This document shows, piece after piece, positions 22,227 through 31,931 of a stretch of 35,698 bases of DNA. This stretch comes from Parvularia atlantis. Its lineage: Eukaryota > Opisthokonta > Rotosphaerida. The translations under genes and the position numbers were made by a program. The stretch lies in NCBI GenBank assembly GCA_943704415.1, contig CALSCO010000369.1, forward strand, positions 1 through 35,698. Reading direction: 5' to 3'. How positions within the stretch are numbered: the first letter of the stretch is position 1; every line of letters begins with the position of its first letter. Below the pieces are notes generated by a model, which did no database searches, was not told the DNA's origin, and worked only from the letters and a program-made list of their open reading frames with translations.

Positions 22227-24742
22227 TCACGCGATTGTGCACGCGCCCGGCGCGTCCTCCTTGCCCGCGGCGACCGGTGGCGGGGCAGCAGCCGCGTCCG
22301 GCTGCAGGTGCTTCTTGCTCTCGGCCATCTCGCGCAGCTTGAGCACGTTTGCTGGAAGGCGGCAGAGCGAGTGAAGGTGAGCAGCGGTCGCTGCGCGCGG
22401 AGATCAAACACACTCAGCAGGATGCGCGACGTGCCGACGAGGTCCGACGTGAACAGCGCCAGCACCGAGTTGCCCATCGTGTTCATGTACGTCAGCTGCA
22501 CACGGTTGTGAGACTGGCGTCAAAGCGCGTGCTGGCTGCCCGCGTACGTGCGCCTCCTCGGTGGTGCCGTCGACGGGCGTGATGATGAAGCCCGTTGGGC
22601 CGATCTCGGCGCGGACAAACTCGGGCCGCGCGGGCAGCTCGGGCGTGACGACCGAGCGAAAGGCGACGACGTACGACGGCGAGAGCGCTGTGGGCACGCG
22701 CAGCGAGTAGATGATCGCGGCGTCCATCGCATTCGGGCCGGGGCGGTCCGCGAGCGCGCTGCGCACGAGGGTGAGGGCGGCATGCTGGCAAAAGCGGCCG
22801 CACCGGCGGAACGGGCGCATCTGCTGCAGGACGATCGAGCAGCTGTCGTCGATCTTGCGCACGACAGTCATCGTGTCGGTGATCGAGTCCCACTGCTTGC
22901 GCAGCGACAGGCTCGACAGGATCTTGAACAGGCGCGAGGGCGACGCCTACGTTGCGAACGCGTGAGCACAGCTTTCTTGCGCGCACGCACGCGCGCCAGA
23001 CCTTGATGGTGCAGTCGAGGCGCACGATGGTGCCGGGGGTTGCCGTGTTGTCCTCGAGCATCGTCATGCGCACGCCGTCCTCCTCCGACACCTTCTGCCA
23101 ACCCGTGCGGCCGCGCAGGATCGCGAGCGAGCTGATGTTGGCGAGGTGCAACTCGGCGGCCTCCGTGCGCGCGCGCGCGCGCGTCAGCAGCAGACATGCC
23201 CGCGGCTGAGGCGCACCTTGCTCTCGACCCAGTCGACGGCCAGGCTGTCCTTGCGCAGCCGGATCGCGCGGCGGTCGAGGCGGATCTTGCGGCTGTCGCG
23301 GGGATGAGCCGAGCACGTGGCGACATGGATGTCGCTCTGCGCACCGCGCCATGGCTTCGAGCGAGCGCCGCGTCTCGGCCTCGGTCTCGTACAGCAAGCG
23401 CGGGAGGGCCGCCGTCGAGTCCTTGTCCTTGGCGAGCACGTCCATCGCTGCCACGCACGCACGGTCAGCAATGTGCGCGGGCGACTTTGCGCGACGCGCG
23501 CACCGACGAGCGTGAGGTAGCCCGAGTTGATGTGGCGCGGCGCGCCGCCCTCGACTGAGTACGCCTCGATGCGCACGCCGACCTCGAGCGACGCATTGAA
23601 CGTGTTGTTGACCTGCGCTCTGCCCGAGCGGTCAGATGGCCTGCGTGTGCGGATGTGCACGGCGACGCACTGGATGAAGATGCGGTCGCCCGTCTTGGCC
23701 GGCGCGACAAATGCGACGTCGTCGATGCTGCGCAGGGTGCAGAAGCCCGCGCGCAGGCGCGACGAGGCCATCGTTGCAGCGTTGCACATCCACTCGAGCA
23801 CCTGTGCCGCGCGTCAGTCGGTTGCGGCCGCACACGCGCGCGCACGGGTCGCACGCACCTGGCCGCCGAAGAGCGTCGAGTGGTGGTTGGTCTGGTTGGC
23901 GAAGACGAGCTCGGTGCTCTCGACGTGCGTGGCACTGGCGGCGATCGGGACCGCGTGCGTCTCGCCGGCACCACCGGGCGCGGTCGAGCGCGACGAGGCC
24001 GAGCTGGACGAGCCGGCGCGGGTGGCGCGCTCGCGCTGGTCGAGCTTGGAGGCGGTGTCGGCGATGGCCTTCTTGCGGTTGAGGCGCACGCTGCGGCGCT
24101 TCTCGGCCGCGTCGTGCTCCTGCTTCTCCTCGGGCGTCTGCGGCTCGACGGGCGGCAGCTTGACCTGTGCGTGCGTCAGGTGCACGGACGCAGCGGCAGC
24201 GCACCGCAGACCTTGTTGCCGTCTCGATCGAGCGCGACAAAGGTGAAGAAGGCCGTCGAGCACACGCGCCGGCGATCGCCCGAGTCCGGGTCCTCCACTT
24301 CGACCGTGCACAGGACCTCCATGCTCGTGCTGAACACGCGCGAGACGTGGCTCTCGATCAGCACGATGCTCCCGACCTCGACCGGGTGGTGGAACTCGAG
24401 GTCGTCCATGTTGGCCGTCACGGCGGGGCACCTGGAGATCGGGATGATCGTGGGCACGTGCGGCACGGGGCGTGAAGGGGGTGGCCGCAGGGGTGGCCGC
24501 AGGGGGCCGCAGGCACGACCAGGCGCATCGGCGGTGCCGAACGTCAGCAAAACACGGCATCGAATCGGCAGTGCACGCACGCACCCCGCCAGCCGCTCCG
24601 CCGCGAGACACGCCGTGCTGTCCATCCACTTGAGCAGCGCGCCGCCGCTGGCCACGCGCGGGTTGCGCACGTCGCCGTCGGCCGGCTGCACGAGCTTGGC
24701 GCATCTGGTGCGCGTCGCCGAGCACGGCGTCGTCGTCGACAT
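22227..24742 (-). CDS. Acyl-CoA thioesterase, two hotdog domains plus START (ACOT11/12 type)
   Basis: The start at 24742 gives MSTTTPCSATRTRCAKLVQP. The first hotdog domain has GGALLKWMDSTACLAAERLA, then after an unusually long 150-nt intron MDDLEFHHPVEVGSIVLIES. A charged linker (KRRSVRLNRKKAIADTASKL, then a Ser/Ala stretch) follows. The second hotdog has NQTNHHSTLFGGQVLEWM, FCTLRSIDDVAFVAPAKTGD and VNNTFNASLEVGVRIEAYSV. The third part is START-like: GWQKVSEEDGVRMTMLEDNT, IVRLDCTIKV, FKILSSLSLRKQWDSITDTM, PSYVVAFRSVVTPELPARPE, and LTYMNTMGNSVLALFTSDLV. This order is that of animal ACOT11/ACOT12. It hydrolyses acyl-CoA to free acid and CoA, with START binding lipid. The protein ends with a short Pro/Ala tail. 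Several introns; joins checked at the 3' end are phase-consistent. Confidence 0.87.
24477..24515. repeat. Short tandem repeat within the longest ACOT intron
   Basis: About two and a half copies of a ggggtggccgca unit sit inside the first thioesterase intron, which is roughly three times longer than its neighbours. Expansion of this unit probably accounts for part of the extra length. Confidence 0.6.
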
Positions 24743-24778
24743 TTCGAGACTGCTAGTGCTAGTGGAACGTACACACAT
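24743..24778. promoter_or_regulatory. 36-bp divergent start-to-start interval (ACOT / CHMP7)
   Basis: Start codons of the two divergent genes are separated by 36 bp, including an A/T-containing segment (acgtacacacat). No room exists for two separate promoters outside coding sequence. Confidence 0.5.
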
Positions 24779-25840
24779 ATGGAGGCGCGGCTGCTCGAGC
24801 GGCTCCGGGCGCGCGCCGGCGGCACGGACGAGCACCTGCGCGCGATGTACAGCCAGCTGCCTGCACGCACGGCCAACACGAAGGTGCGGCGGGCGCGATC
24901 GGGCCGATGCAGGTGCTGACTTGACGTGCGTACATCAAGGTGCACGACGCACGGCTCGCGTTCTGGCGTGATGCGCTGCTGGTGGACGCGCCCGACGTGC
25001 CCGGGGCGCTCGGCGGCGACGACCGGCTCGTGCTCGTGGCCGATGCGCTGCCGCGCCGCCTCGTGTTTGGTGGCAACGCGCCGCGCTCGCTGCCGTACAT
25101 CCTCGCGCGCATGATCGAGGACGGCGACCTGGTCGAGATGGACGCGTGGCGCCGCCGCACGACGTGGTCGGCCGGCGCGCTGCTCGTATCGTTGCTGCTG
25201 GGCTCGGTACGTGCGGCTCGCGCTCGCTGCGGCGTTGCTGATGCGCCGCAGATCGGCCGACTCGTCTTTGGCCCGCCTGCGGCCGCGAGCGACACGTCGC
25301 ACAGCCGTCCCGTGACCGGCTGCTACGTGCTCGCGGCGCGCGTCGAGCGCACGGCGCGCGAGGTGCTGCGGCACGCGCGCGAGCAGAACGTGACGGCGCT
25401 GCCCGGCCTGCGCGCCCTCGTCCGGCACTGCGCCGAGCCGGGACTGACGGACGATGACGTCGGCCTCGTACTGGACGCGCTCGTGCGCGCGGGCGACGCC
25501 GTTGTGCAGCCTGGACAGACTGACGAGCACACGGTGCGCAGCGGCTATGCACGCGCGGCGGGCGGAAGTGCACACTCACGATCCGCCAGCTCGTCAAGCT
25601 GCGCTCCGCCAAGGACCGCGGCGCCCTCGCGCTTACCGAGCACGACGTGCGCGTGTACGCCGTGCACGCGACCATCGCCAAGGTGCGAGACCAGCTCGCG
25701 CGGCTCACGGCGGGCTACGACAAGCTCGTGGCCGAGGCGCGTGCAGCGTACGCGCGGTGCACGACGGCCGGTGCGCGCAGCGTGTGAGGCTGGTTGTCTT
25801 TTATGCTGACGCGCGCGGACGCAGACGACAAGCGGCGGGC

Positions 25841-25890
<50 letters not shown>

Positions 25891-26467
25891 ACGACGTGCT
25901 CGCGACAAGGCACTGACGTGTGCGCGCTCGCTGCAGCGGCCCTTCATCTGCGGCGCAAGAAGGCCGTCAAGGAGGTCATTGACCGGCGCACGGCCACGCT
26001 CGCCAACCTCGAGGCCGTCGCGCTGCAGATCGATGAGCTGCAGCTCAACAGCGAGGTGCGCCCGAGCGCGCGCATCGGTGTGTGAACCGCTGATCCGCCG
26101 CGTGACGCGCAGATCGTAGACGCGATGGCGCAGGGCACGGCGGCGCTGCGCCACCTGCTCACGGGCGCGTCGGTCGACGCGGTCGAGGACGCGATGGACA
26201 GCCTGCAGGACGCGGTGGCCGACGCGCGCGAGGTGACGTCGGCGCTGGCCCAGGACGGTGCGTCTTTGGGTGGTGAAAGTGCGATGGGGCAGCTGACGTC
26301 GCGGTGCAGCGACGGCCGAGGTCGACGACGCCGAGCTCGAGCGTGAGCTGGACGCGCTGCTGGTGCACGAGCAGCTGGCCGATCCGCCCGCCGCACCCGC
26401 TGCACCCGCCGCACGCGAGCCGGCCGCCACGAAGCCCAAAGCCAACCGCGAGGCCGTTGCAGCGTGA
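24779..26467 (+). CDS. CHMP7: CHMP7-like ESCRT-III/ESCRT-II hybrid protein
   Basis: The start ATG is at 24779. The N-terminal half (VHDARLAFWRDALLVDAPDV, LPYILARMIEDGDLVEMDAW, VTGCYVLAARVERTAREVLR, GLTDDDVGLVLDALVRAGDA) has the winged-helix arrangement of the CHMP7/Vps25-like region. The C-terminal half is a Snf7 domain: ALTEHDVRVYAVHATIAKV, KLVAEARAAYARCTTADDKR joined to RAALHLRRKKAVKEVIDRRT, and LEAVALQIDELQLNSE. An acidic helix VDDAELERELDALLVHEQLA before the end resembles a MIM-type Vps4-binding helix. The intron at 25843-25937 begins in a (GT)n microsatellite that supplies its donor. Known CHMP7 functions: nuclear envelope resealing and endosomal sorting with LEMD2 and CHMP4. It is followed after 54 bp by PrimPol. 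Confidence 0.85.
25843..25889 (+). repeat. (GT)n microsatellite overlapping a CHMP7 splice donor
   Basis: A perfect GT run of about 47 nt directly follows exon sequence GCGGGCGG and ends at a cacgacgtgctc segment. The intron then has an actgac branch-like motif and a gctgcag acceptor at about 25937. The Snf7 reading frame rejoins in phase 1 only if the first GT units serve as the donor. Confidence 0.85.
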
Positions 26468-26521
26468 TGTACGTCCTGTGCGCCAAGCAGCAGCAGATGT
26501 GGCGGACGTGTTTTCAGTGTG

Positions 26522-28300
26522 ATGCACGCTACGTCGGACGGTACCAGCAAGCGTGGAGGGGACGACGACGGCTGCATCGACCCGGCCCGCTTCTACGCGC
26601 CCAAGGCGCGCGTGCTGCTGCGGACGGCGCCGTGCGTCCGCGTCTGTGCCGCACCGCGCGCGTCGTGCGGCTGCTGACGTCCGCGTCGGCGCGCGCGCGC
26701 GCGCTCGGGGCGGGAACGCAGTGCCGAGCAGCCCGCCGTGCGCATGTGGTTCAGCGTCCTCCGCGCCCTCGACACGCCCGGCCAGGCGCTGCCCGAGCGG
26801 TTCAACGCGCGGCCGGCGCGCGACGTCTGGCGCACGTTCGTGAAGCAGGCCGACGCGCTCTCGTTCCTCGTCGCCGGCGCTGACGAGCTGCACCGTGCGC
26901 CGCTCTTCTGTTTGCCCTCCTCTATCTCTGACCCCTTGCGAGCGAGCGCGCAGTATTCGCGTACGAGAACGAGCACACGGGCGCGCACGGCGGGCGGCGC
27001 TTCCTCGTCACGTCATACGCGACGTTCTGGCGGCGGTACAAGTGCGCGCGCGCCGTCAGCACAGGGATAACGCAACTCGTCACTGATCGCGCGCGGACTG
27101 CCAGGGCCGCGCCCGCGGACGAGCGGCACCACTACGAAGTCATCCGCGAGAACACGCCGTGCCGGCTGTACTTTGACCTAGAGTATGCGCGCGCGCTCAA
27201 CGCGGATCACGACGGGCCGGCGATGGTGCGGCTGTTCAAGGTCCGCGCTCCGTGCGCGGCGCGTGATCGTGACGGCGGGCCGACGCGGTGCGCGCCCGCG
27301 GTGCAGGAGCTGCTGTGCGCAGGGCTGCGGCGCCTGCTCGGCGTCGAGGTGCAGCACATCGTTGACCTTGACTCGACCACGCCTGCCAAGTTCTCGCGGC
27401 ACCTGATCGTGCACCTGCGCAACGCCGTCTTTGCCAACAACCAGCACGCGGGTGCGGCGGCGGCGCGATGGCGGCAACGTGCGCGCTCACTCGCCCGGTA
27501 TAGGTGCGTTTGTGCTCAACTGGCTGCACACGCTGCACGAGGACGCCGCGCTGCGCGTCGACGCCGAGCGCCTGCGCGTGCGCGACGACGCCGGCGGAAC
27601 GCGCTTCTTTGTCGACGACGCCGTCTACACGCGCAACCGCTCGTTCCGCCTGTACCGCTCGAGCAAGTACGGCAAGCCGCAGACGCTCGAGATGGCCCCC
27701 GGCTATGCGCCGCTCGAGCCCGCTGGCACCTTTGCCTTCTTCCGCAGCACCCTTGTCAGCGCCGTGGGCGAGCCCGGCGACGGCACGCGCGTCCTTCAGT
27801 GCGAGCTTTTGCCCGCCGCGTCGCAGCGTGCGCACGCCGTGGGGCTGCGGTTGAGCGGCGCGCCCGAGGACCGCGGCGAGCGCTCGCCCTACCCGCGCAT
27901 CGACGCGCACATCCTCGCCTACATCCGCGCACTCCCCGGCGGCGCGGGCAGCGGCGCGTACCTGCGCTCGGCCACGTTCTTCCCCGAGGGCAAGCGCGTC
28001 GTGTACCACGTCGGCGGCGATCGTTTCTGTGCCAACGTCGGGCGACAGCACCGCTCCAATCACGTGTTTTACGTCGCGGACCTGCGCCACGGCCTCTTTG
28101 TGCAGCGCTGCACGGACCCGGATTGCCGCCAGCAGACGTTCCAGTCGGACGCGCAGCCGCTCCCGCTCGAGCTTAACCCGTTTTCGAGTGCGGACGACGA
28201 GATTAGCGACGACGTCCTCGCAGCGGTCGACGTAGACGCGGAGCTTGACGACGCCGTTCTTGCTGCCGTCGACCTCGACGCCGTGGCCGCCGGCGCCTAA
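26522..28300 (+). CDS. PRIMPOL: PrimPol (CCDC111) primase-polymerase
   Basis: The ATG at 26522 lies 54 bp after CHMP7. Spliced exons give IDPARFYAPKARVLLRTAP, MWFSVLRALDTPGQALPERF, FAYENEHTGAHGGRRFLVTS and YATFWRRYK, then the AEP catalytic motif CRLYFDLEYARALN (the DxE carboxylates). Next come KFSRHLIVHLRNAVFANNQH, NRSFRLYRSSKYGK and a zinc-ribbon region: FCANVGRQHRSNHVFYVADL with QRCTDPDC. All hallmark residues of human PrimPol are present: catalytic acids, the SFRLYRSSK motif and the C-H-C-C zinc site. Introns are 50-85 nt. The C-terminus is acidic and contains a duplicated DDxVLAAVD motif (see findings). Role: repriming of stalled replication forks in nucleus and mitochondria. Confidence 0.92.
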
Positions 28301-28702
28301 CCTTCCGCTTCTTTTGGACTTTTTCTTCTTCTTTCAAGGGGACAGTGTCTGCGGCGGACTGGCGCGCGCACGTACGCGCCAGCACAAACAGGTGGCGGTC
28401 TTCCTGCCGACCGTGACGCCCTTCTTCTCCTGAGGAACCAGTCGTCACGGTCAGCTAGCGACACAGAGGACAGTGTGTGTGCGGTGGACTGGCGCGCCAC
28501 GCTCGTACCGCCGTCGTCGTCGCGGTTGCAGCCGTCGTCGCGGCCGCGTCGGCCACGCACCCACCGCCGTCGTCGTCGCGGTTGGGTCCGCAGCAGCCGT
28601 CGTCGCGGTCGCGTTGGCCTTGCCGTTTTGTAGTCTGCCATCAGGCACGCCGTCGTGCGCGCGCCCCTCGGAGTGAGCCTGTGTCGTGTCACTTTGACCC
28701 AG
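28301..28702. other. 402-bp intergenic region with two sets of direct repeats
   Basis: After the PrimPol TAA comes a pyrimidine-rich 3' flank (cttcttttgg, ttttcttcttc). A 28-30 bp direct repeat (ggacagtgt...ggactggcgcgc) occurs at 28340-28367 and 28468-28497. A second, tandem repeat with about 56-bp period follows: accgccgtcgtcgtcgcggt at 28507 and 28563, with cagccgtcgtcgcgg at 28529 and 28594. No coding region is convincing; it should include the methyltransferase promoter. Confidence 0.7.
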
Positions 28703-29455
28703 ATGGACGACCTGTTCGGAACCACATCGGCTGGCGGTGAGGACGAGGGCGCGGGCTTCGTGGAGCAGCGCGAGGAGCGGACGGTCGAGCTGTGCGCGGG
28801 CACGCCGCCCGTGCGCGTGGTCGAGCGCAACTTCCACCCGCTCAACGCGGACCGGGTGTGGCCGGGCACGGCGGTGCTGGCGCAGTGGCTGCACGGCGCG
28901 GCCGGCGCGGCTGTCGTGCGCGATCGCCACGTGCTCGAGCTGGGCGCGGCGACGGGCGTGCTGGCGGCGTGGGCGCTGGCGGCGGCGCGGCTACCGATCG
29001 CGTCTTGGACGACGTCCGACTACGACGACGCGGCCGACGACGTGCACGACCGTGACGACGCGCCTTCGACAACGATCGCCGACGCCATCCGCGAGACGTG
29101 CGCGCTGAACGGGTGCGCGCCGCCGCCGCCGCACTGGCCGCACACGTGGGGCGCGCCGGTCGACGTGGCGACGGCGCGCGCGCGGCACGGCGTCGACCTG
29201 TGCGCGGTCGACGTCGTCGTGGCCAGCGACATCCTGCTCTACGTCAAGCAGTACGCGGCGCTCACGGCGACGTTGCGCGCGCTGCTGCTGCTGCCGCGCG
29301 CGAAAGGCGCCACCGGGCCGCCGCCGCGCGTCGTGATCCTGTCGTGCCAGCGGCGCATTGGCGAGTGGCAGCAGCACTTTCTCGACGGCGCCACGGCCGC
29401 CGGGCTGCGCTGGGAGCATCTCGGGCGACGCATCTACCGCGTCGTCCTCGCGTGA
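28703..29455 (+). CDS. METTL21/METTL23-type protein methyltransferase
   Basis: A single open exon from the ATG at 28703 to TGA at 29455 (250 aa), one of the few intronless genes here. It contains NFHPLNADRVWPGTAVLAQW, the SAM-binding motif I VLELGAATGVLAAW, motif Post-I SDYDDAADDV, and VVVASDILLYVKQYAALTAT, equivalent to the conserved DVVYWxxS motif of lysine methyltransferase family 16. It ends RIYRVVLA. The family transfers methyl groups from S-adenosylmethionine to lysine or histidine in chaperones, elongation factors or ribosomal proteins. The subfamily and substrate cannot be fixed from sequence; residues 1-30 are non-conserved and acidic. Start choice: first ATG consistent with the domain. 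It lies 77 bp upstream of APC7 in the same direction. Confidence 0.8.
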   Translation: MDDLFGTTSAGGEDEGAGFVEQREERTVELCAGTPPVRVVERNFHPLNADRVWPGTAVLAQWLHGAAGAAVVRDRHVLELGAATGVLAAWALAAARLPIASWTTSDYDDAADDVHDRDDAPSTTIADAIRETCALNGCAPPPPHWPHTWGAPVDVATARARHGVDLCAVDVVVASDILLYVKQYAALTATLRALLLLPRAKGATGPPPRVVILSCQRRIGEWQQHFLDGATAAGLRWEHLGRRIYRVVLA

Positions 29456-29532
29456 GGTGCAGACGTGCTGTGTAACGCGCAGGTTCGCTTCGACAACGAC
29501 ACAGGTCGTGCTGTCCACGTTCCGACGCGCGG

Positions 29533-31722
29533 ATGGACGAGATCGCGGCGGTGCTGCCCGCGGCCGACGCGCGCGCGCTCTACACGGCCGTGCTGCGCCC
29601 GCTGGCGGCGGCGGCCGATGCGCGGGCCGCGCGCACGTCGCTCGCGCTGCTGCTGCTGCCGCCGTCCGACGCCGCGGCCACCGCGCGCTGGGCCGCCGTC
29701 GACCACGACGCCGTCGCTGCTGCCGCCGCGATCGACATCGGCGCCGACGAGACGCGCGTCGCCGTGCGTCGTGCCGCCACCGCCTGCTGCTGCGGCGGCT
29801 GCTGCGGCTGCTGCTGACCGACGACGACGAGGACGCAGCTGGCGCTGATCGCGGCCGTCGCCGCATCGCCACGAAGCGCCGTCGCGGATCGCGTGCACGA
29901 CGACGCCCTCACGGCCCTCGTCGCACACGGCGTGCTCATGACCGTGCGCTGCTGCTGCTGCTGCTGCTGCTGTCAAAGGTGCTGATCGTCGTCGTCGTGG
30001 GCCACGCAGAACGAGCCGACGCGCACGTCCCTCGCGATCGAGATGGCGCGGGCGCGCGCGCACCGGGCGGCGGAGCAGCGACCGCGCGCCATCGCCGCGT
30101 ACCGCAAGCTGCTCGCGTGCGTCGTGTGGACCGCGGGCGCGACGGACGGGCGCTTAACGAGGCGGCCGCAGACGCGCACCGCACGCCGTCGAGGCCGCGA
30201 TTGAGCTGCTGATGCTCGGCGTGCCCGACGGCGACGTGCGCGCGCTGCTCGCCGACGACGTGCGCGCCCGCTGCGGGCCGTTCCTGGCCGCCGTCGCGCA
30301 CCTGGCCGCGCAAAACTACCCTGGTGCGTGGGCCCTGCCTCGTGCGACGTGCGGGCGTGCTGATCGCCGTCGCAGCCGCCGTCGACGCCCTCGCCGCCCT
30401 CGTCGCCAAGGACCCGCGGCAGCCCGTGTACGCGGCGTACCTCGGCATCGCGTACACGCGCGAGGCACGGCACACCGCGGCCGTGTGCGCCTTCGAGCAG
30501 GTGCGCCTGTGCCTGCCGCCGCTGCTGCCTTGCCGTCTGAGCGCGCACCAGGCGCGCGCCCTCGACCCGTACGGCTTCCTCGGCATGGACGCCTACGTCG
30601 AGTGCCTCATGCACATTGGGTGCGAGGCCGACGCGCAGCAGTGCGTTGTTGCGCGCGCACACGAGCTGCCCGCTCACGCAAAGGCCGCACGCCACCAGCG
30701 TCGCCGACGACCTCATTGCGCTCGACAGCCGGCGGCCCGAGGGCTGGGTCGCGCAGGGCCACTGCGCGTCGCTGCGTGACCCCAAGAAGGCCTTCGTCTT
30801 CATCGACAAGGTGGCGGCGCGCACCCCGCTCGGCAGCCTTGCTCACTGACGTGCGCCAACGCGCCCAGGCCTTTGCAATCGACCGCAGCTACCAGCCGGC
30901 GTACTGCTGTCAGGGCGACGTGCTCTACAACATGGAGATGTTTGCCGAGGCCAGCCACGCCTACCACCGCGCGTTCAAGCTGCAGGCCGACATCGAATCG
31001 ATCCAGGGCGCGCGCGCGCCTCACCGCCTCGCAGCTGCGCGTCTACTCAACCGCGCGTCTCGCAGGCATGGCCCAGTGCAACCTGCAGCTCGGCAAGCTC
31101 AACGAGGCCCTCGGCTTCGCCAAGATGGCGCTCGACCACGCACCCAACCTCGCGCGCGCCCTGGCCATGGCCGGCGCGATTTTTGCGCGCGACGACAAGA
31201 AGCACGACAAGGCATGTGCGCGTCGTCCTTGTGTACGCTTTTGCTGACGACCGGCGCAGGCCGTCAAGGCGCTCGAGCGCGCGCTGCAGAGCGACAGCAC
31301 GTGTCAGGAGGCGCTGCTGGCGCTCGTGTCGCTGCACGTCGGCCACCGGGACTACGACCAGGCCGTGGCCGTGTGCGTCCGCGTGTTGCTGTGCCATGTT
31401 GTCGACGCTGACGAGCGCCGCACGCCCCGCAGCATCAACCGGTTCCTGCACGTGCAGGGCAGCGAGAACGTGCATACGCGCCTGGGCGACGTCCACGTGC
31501 TGCGCCGCGACTACGCCCAGGCCATCACCAACTACAACATCGCGCTCACGTGCGCGCGCCCGCCGGCCGCGGTGTTGCTCGCCGTCCTGACGCCGATGCC
31601 GCGGCAGCCTCAACCGGCACTCGCAGCGCGCCAAGGACGGCCTGCAGCGCCTCGAGCGCGTCATGCTGGGCATGCAGGACCCGACCGTCGAGGTGACCGC
31701 GGCCGAGGACGACGGCCAGTGA
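29533..31722 (+). CDS. APC7: Anaphase-promoting complex subunit 7 (TPR protein)
   Basis: Starting at ATG 29533 (MDEIAAVLPAADARALYTAV), some 12-14 short exons encode serial tetratricopeptide repeats. Recognisable pieces are RAIAAYRKLLARAPHAVEAA, IELLMLGVPDGDVRALL, VYAAYLGIAYTREARHTAAV, ARALDPYGFLGMDAYVECLM, LIALDSRRPEGWVAQGHCAS, AFAIDRSYQPAYCCQGDVLY, MAQCNLQLGKLNEALGFAKM, ALERALQSDSTCQEALLALV, VHTRLGDVHVLRRDYAQAIT and a final helix KDGLQRLERVMLGMQDPTVE before TGA. The DPYxxxGMDxYxxxL block and the terminal LGDxxxxxxxYxxAxxxYxxAL plus GLxRxE pair are distinctive of APC7. One intron (31212-31259) has a GC donor and another (about 31018) may. Role: scaffold TPR arm of the cell-cycle ubiquitin ligase. 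Confidence 0.85.
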
Positions 31723-31931
31723 GACGCACGCAGAGCGAGGGCGGCCAGGGAGACCAGGCGAGCAATGTACACTTGTGCGTGGGGCAGGTGACGGTGAAGG
31801 GGTTGGTAGTGGGTGATTTTTTTTTTTTTGCAGAAAGCGAAGCGGTGGGGAAGGGTAGGCGCAGGGGCGTCGAACGCCGCGGCGGTGCATGGTCGGAGTA
31901 TGGTGTGTGCAGGGTGAGCGCTGTCACGAGC
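31723..31931. other. Convergent 3' intergenic region (APC7 / PDE)
   Basis: About 209 bp between two convergent stops. It holds one uninterrupted run of T (31818-31829) followed by gcagaaag and G-rich sequence. It is presumably shared 3' UTR or polyadenylation territory for both genes; no coding signal is seen. Confidence 0.5.

Noticed and set aside
24176-24835. An upstream start of the thioesterase at 24835
   Set aside because: It would overlap the CHMP7 start and first exon and adds a non-conserved leader; the ATG at 24742 directly precedes the conserved N-terminus.
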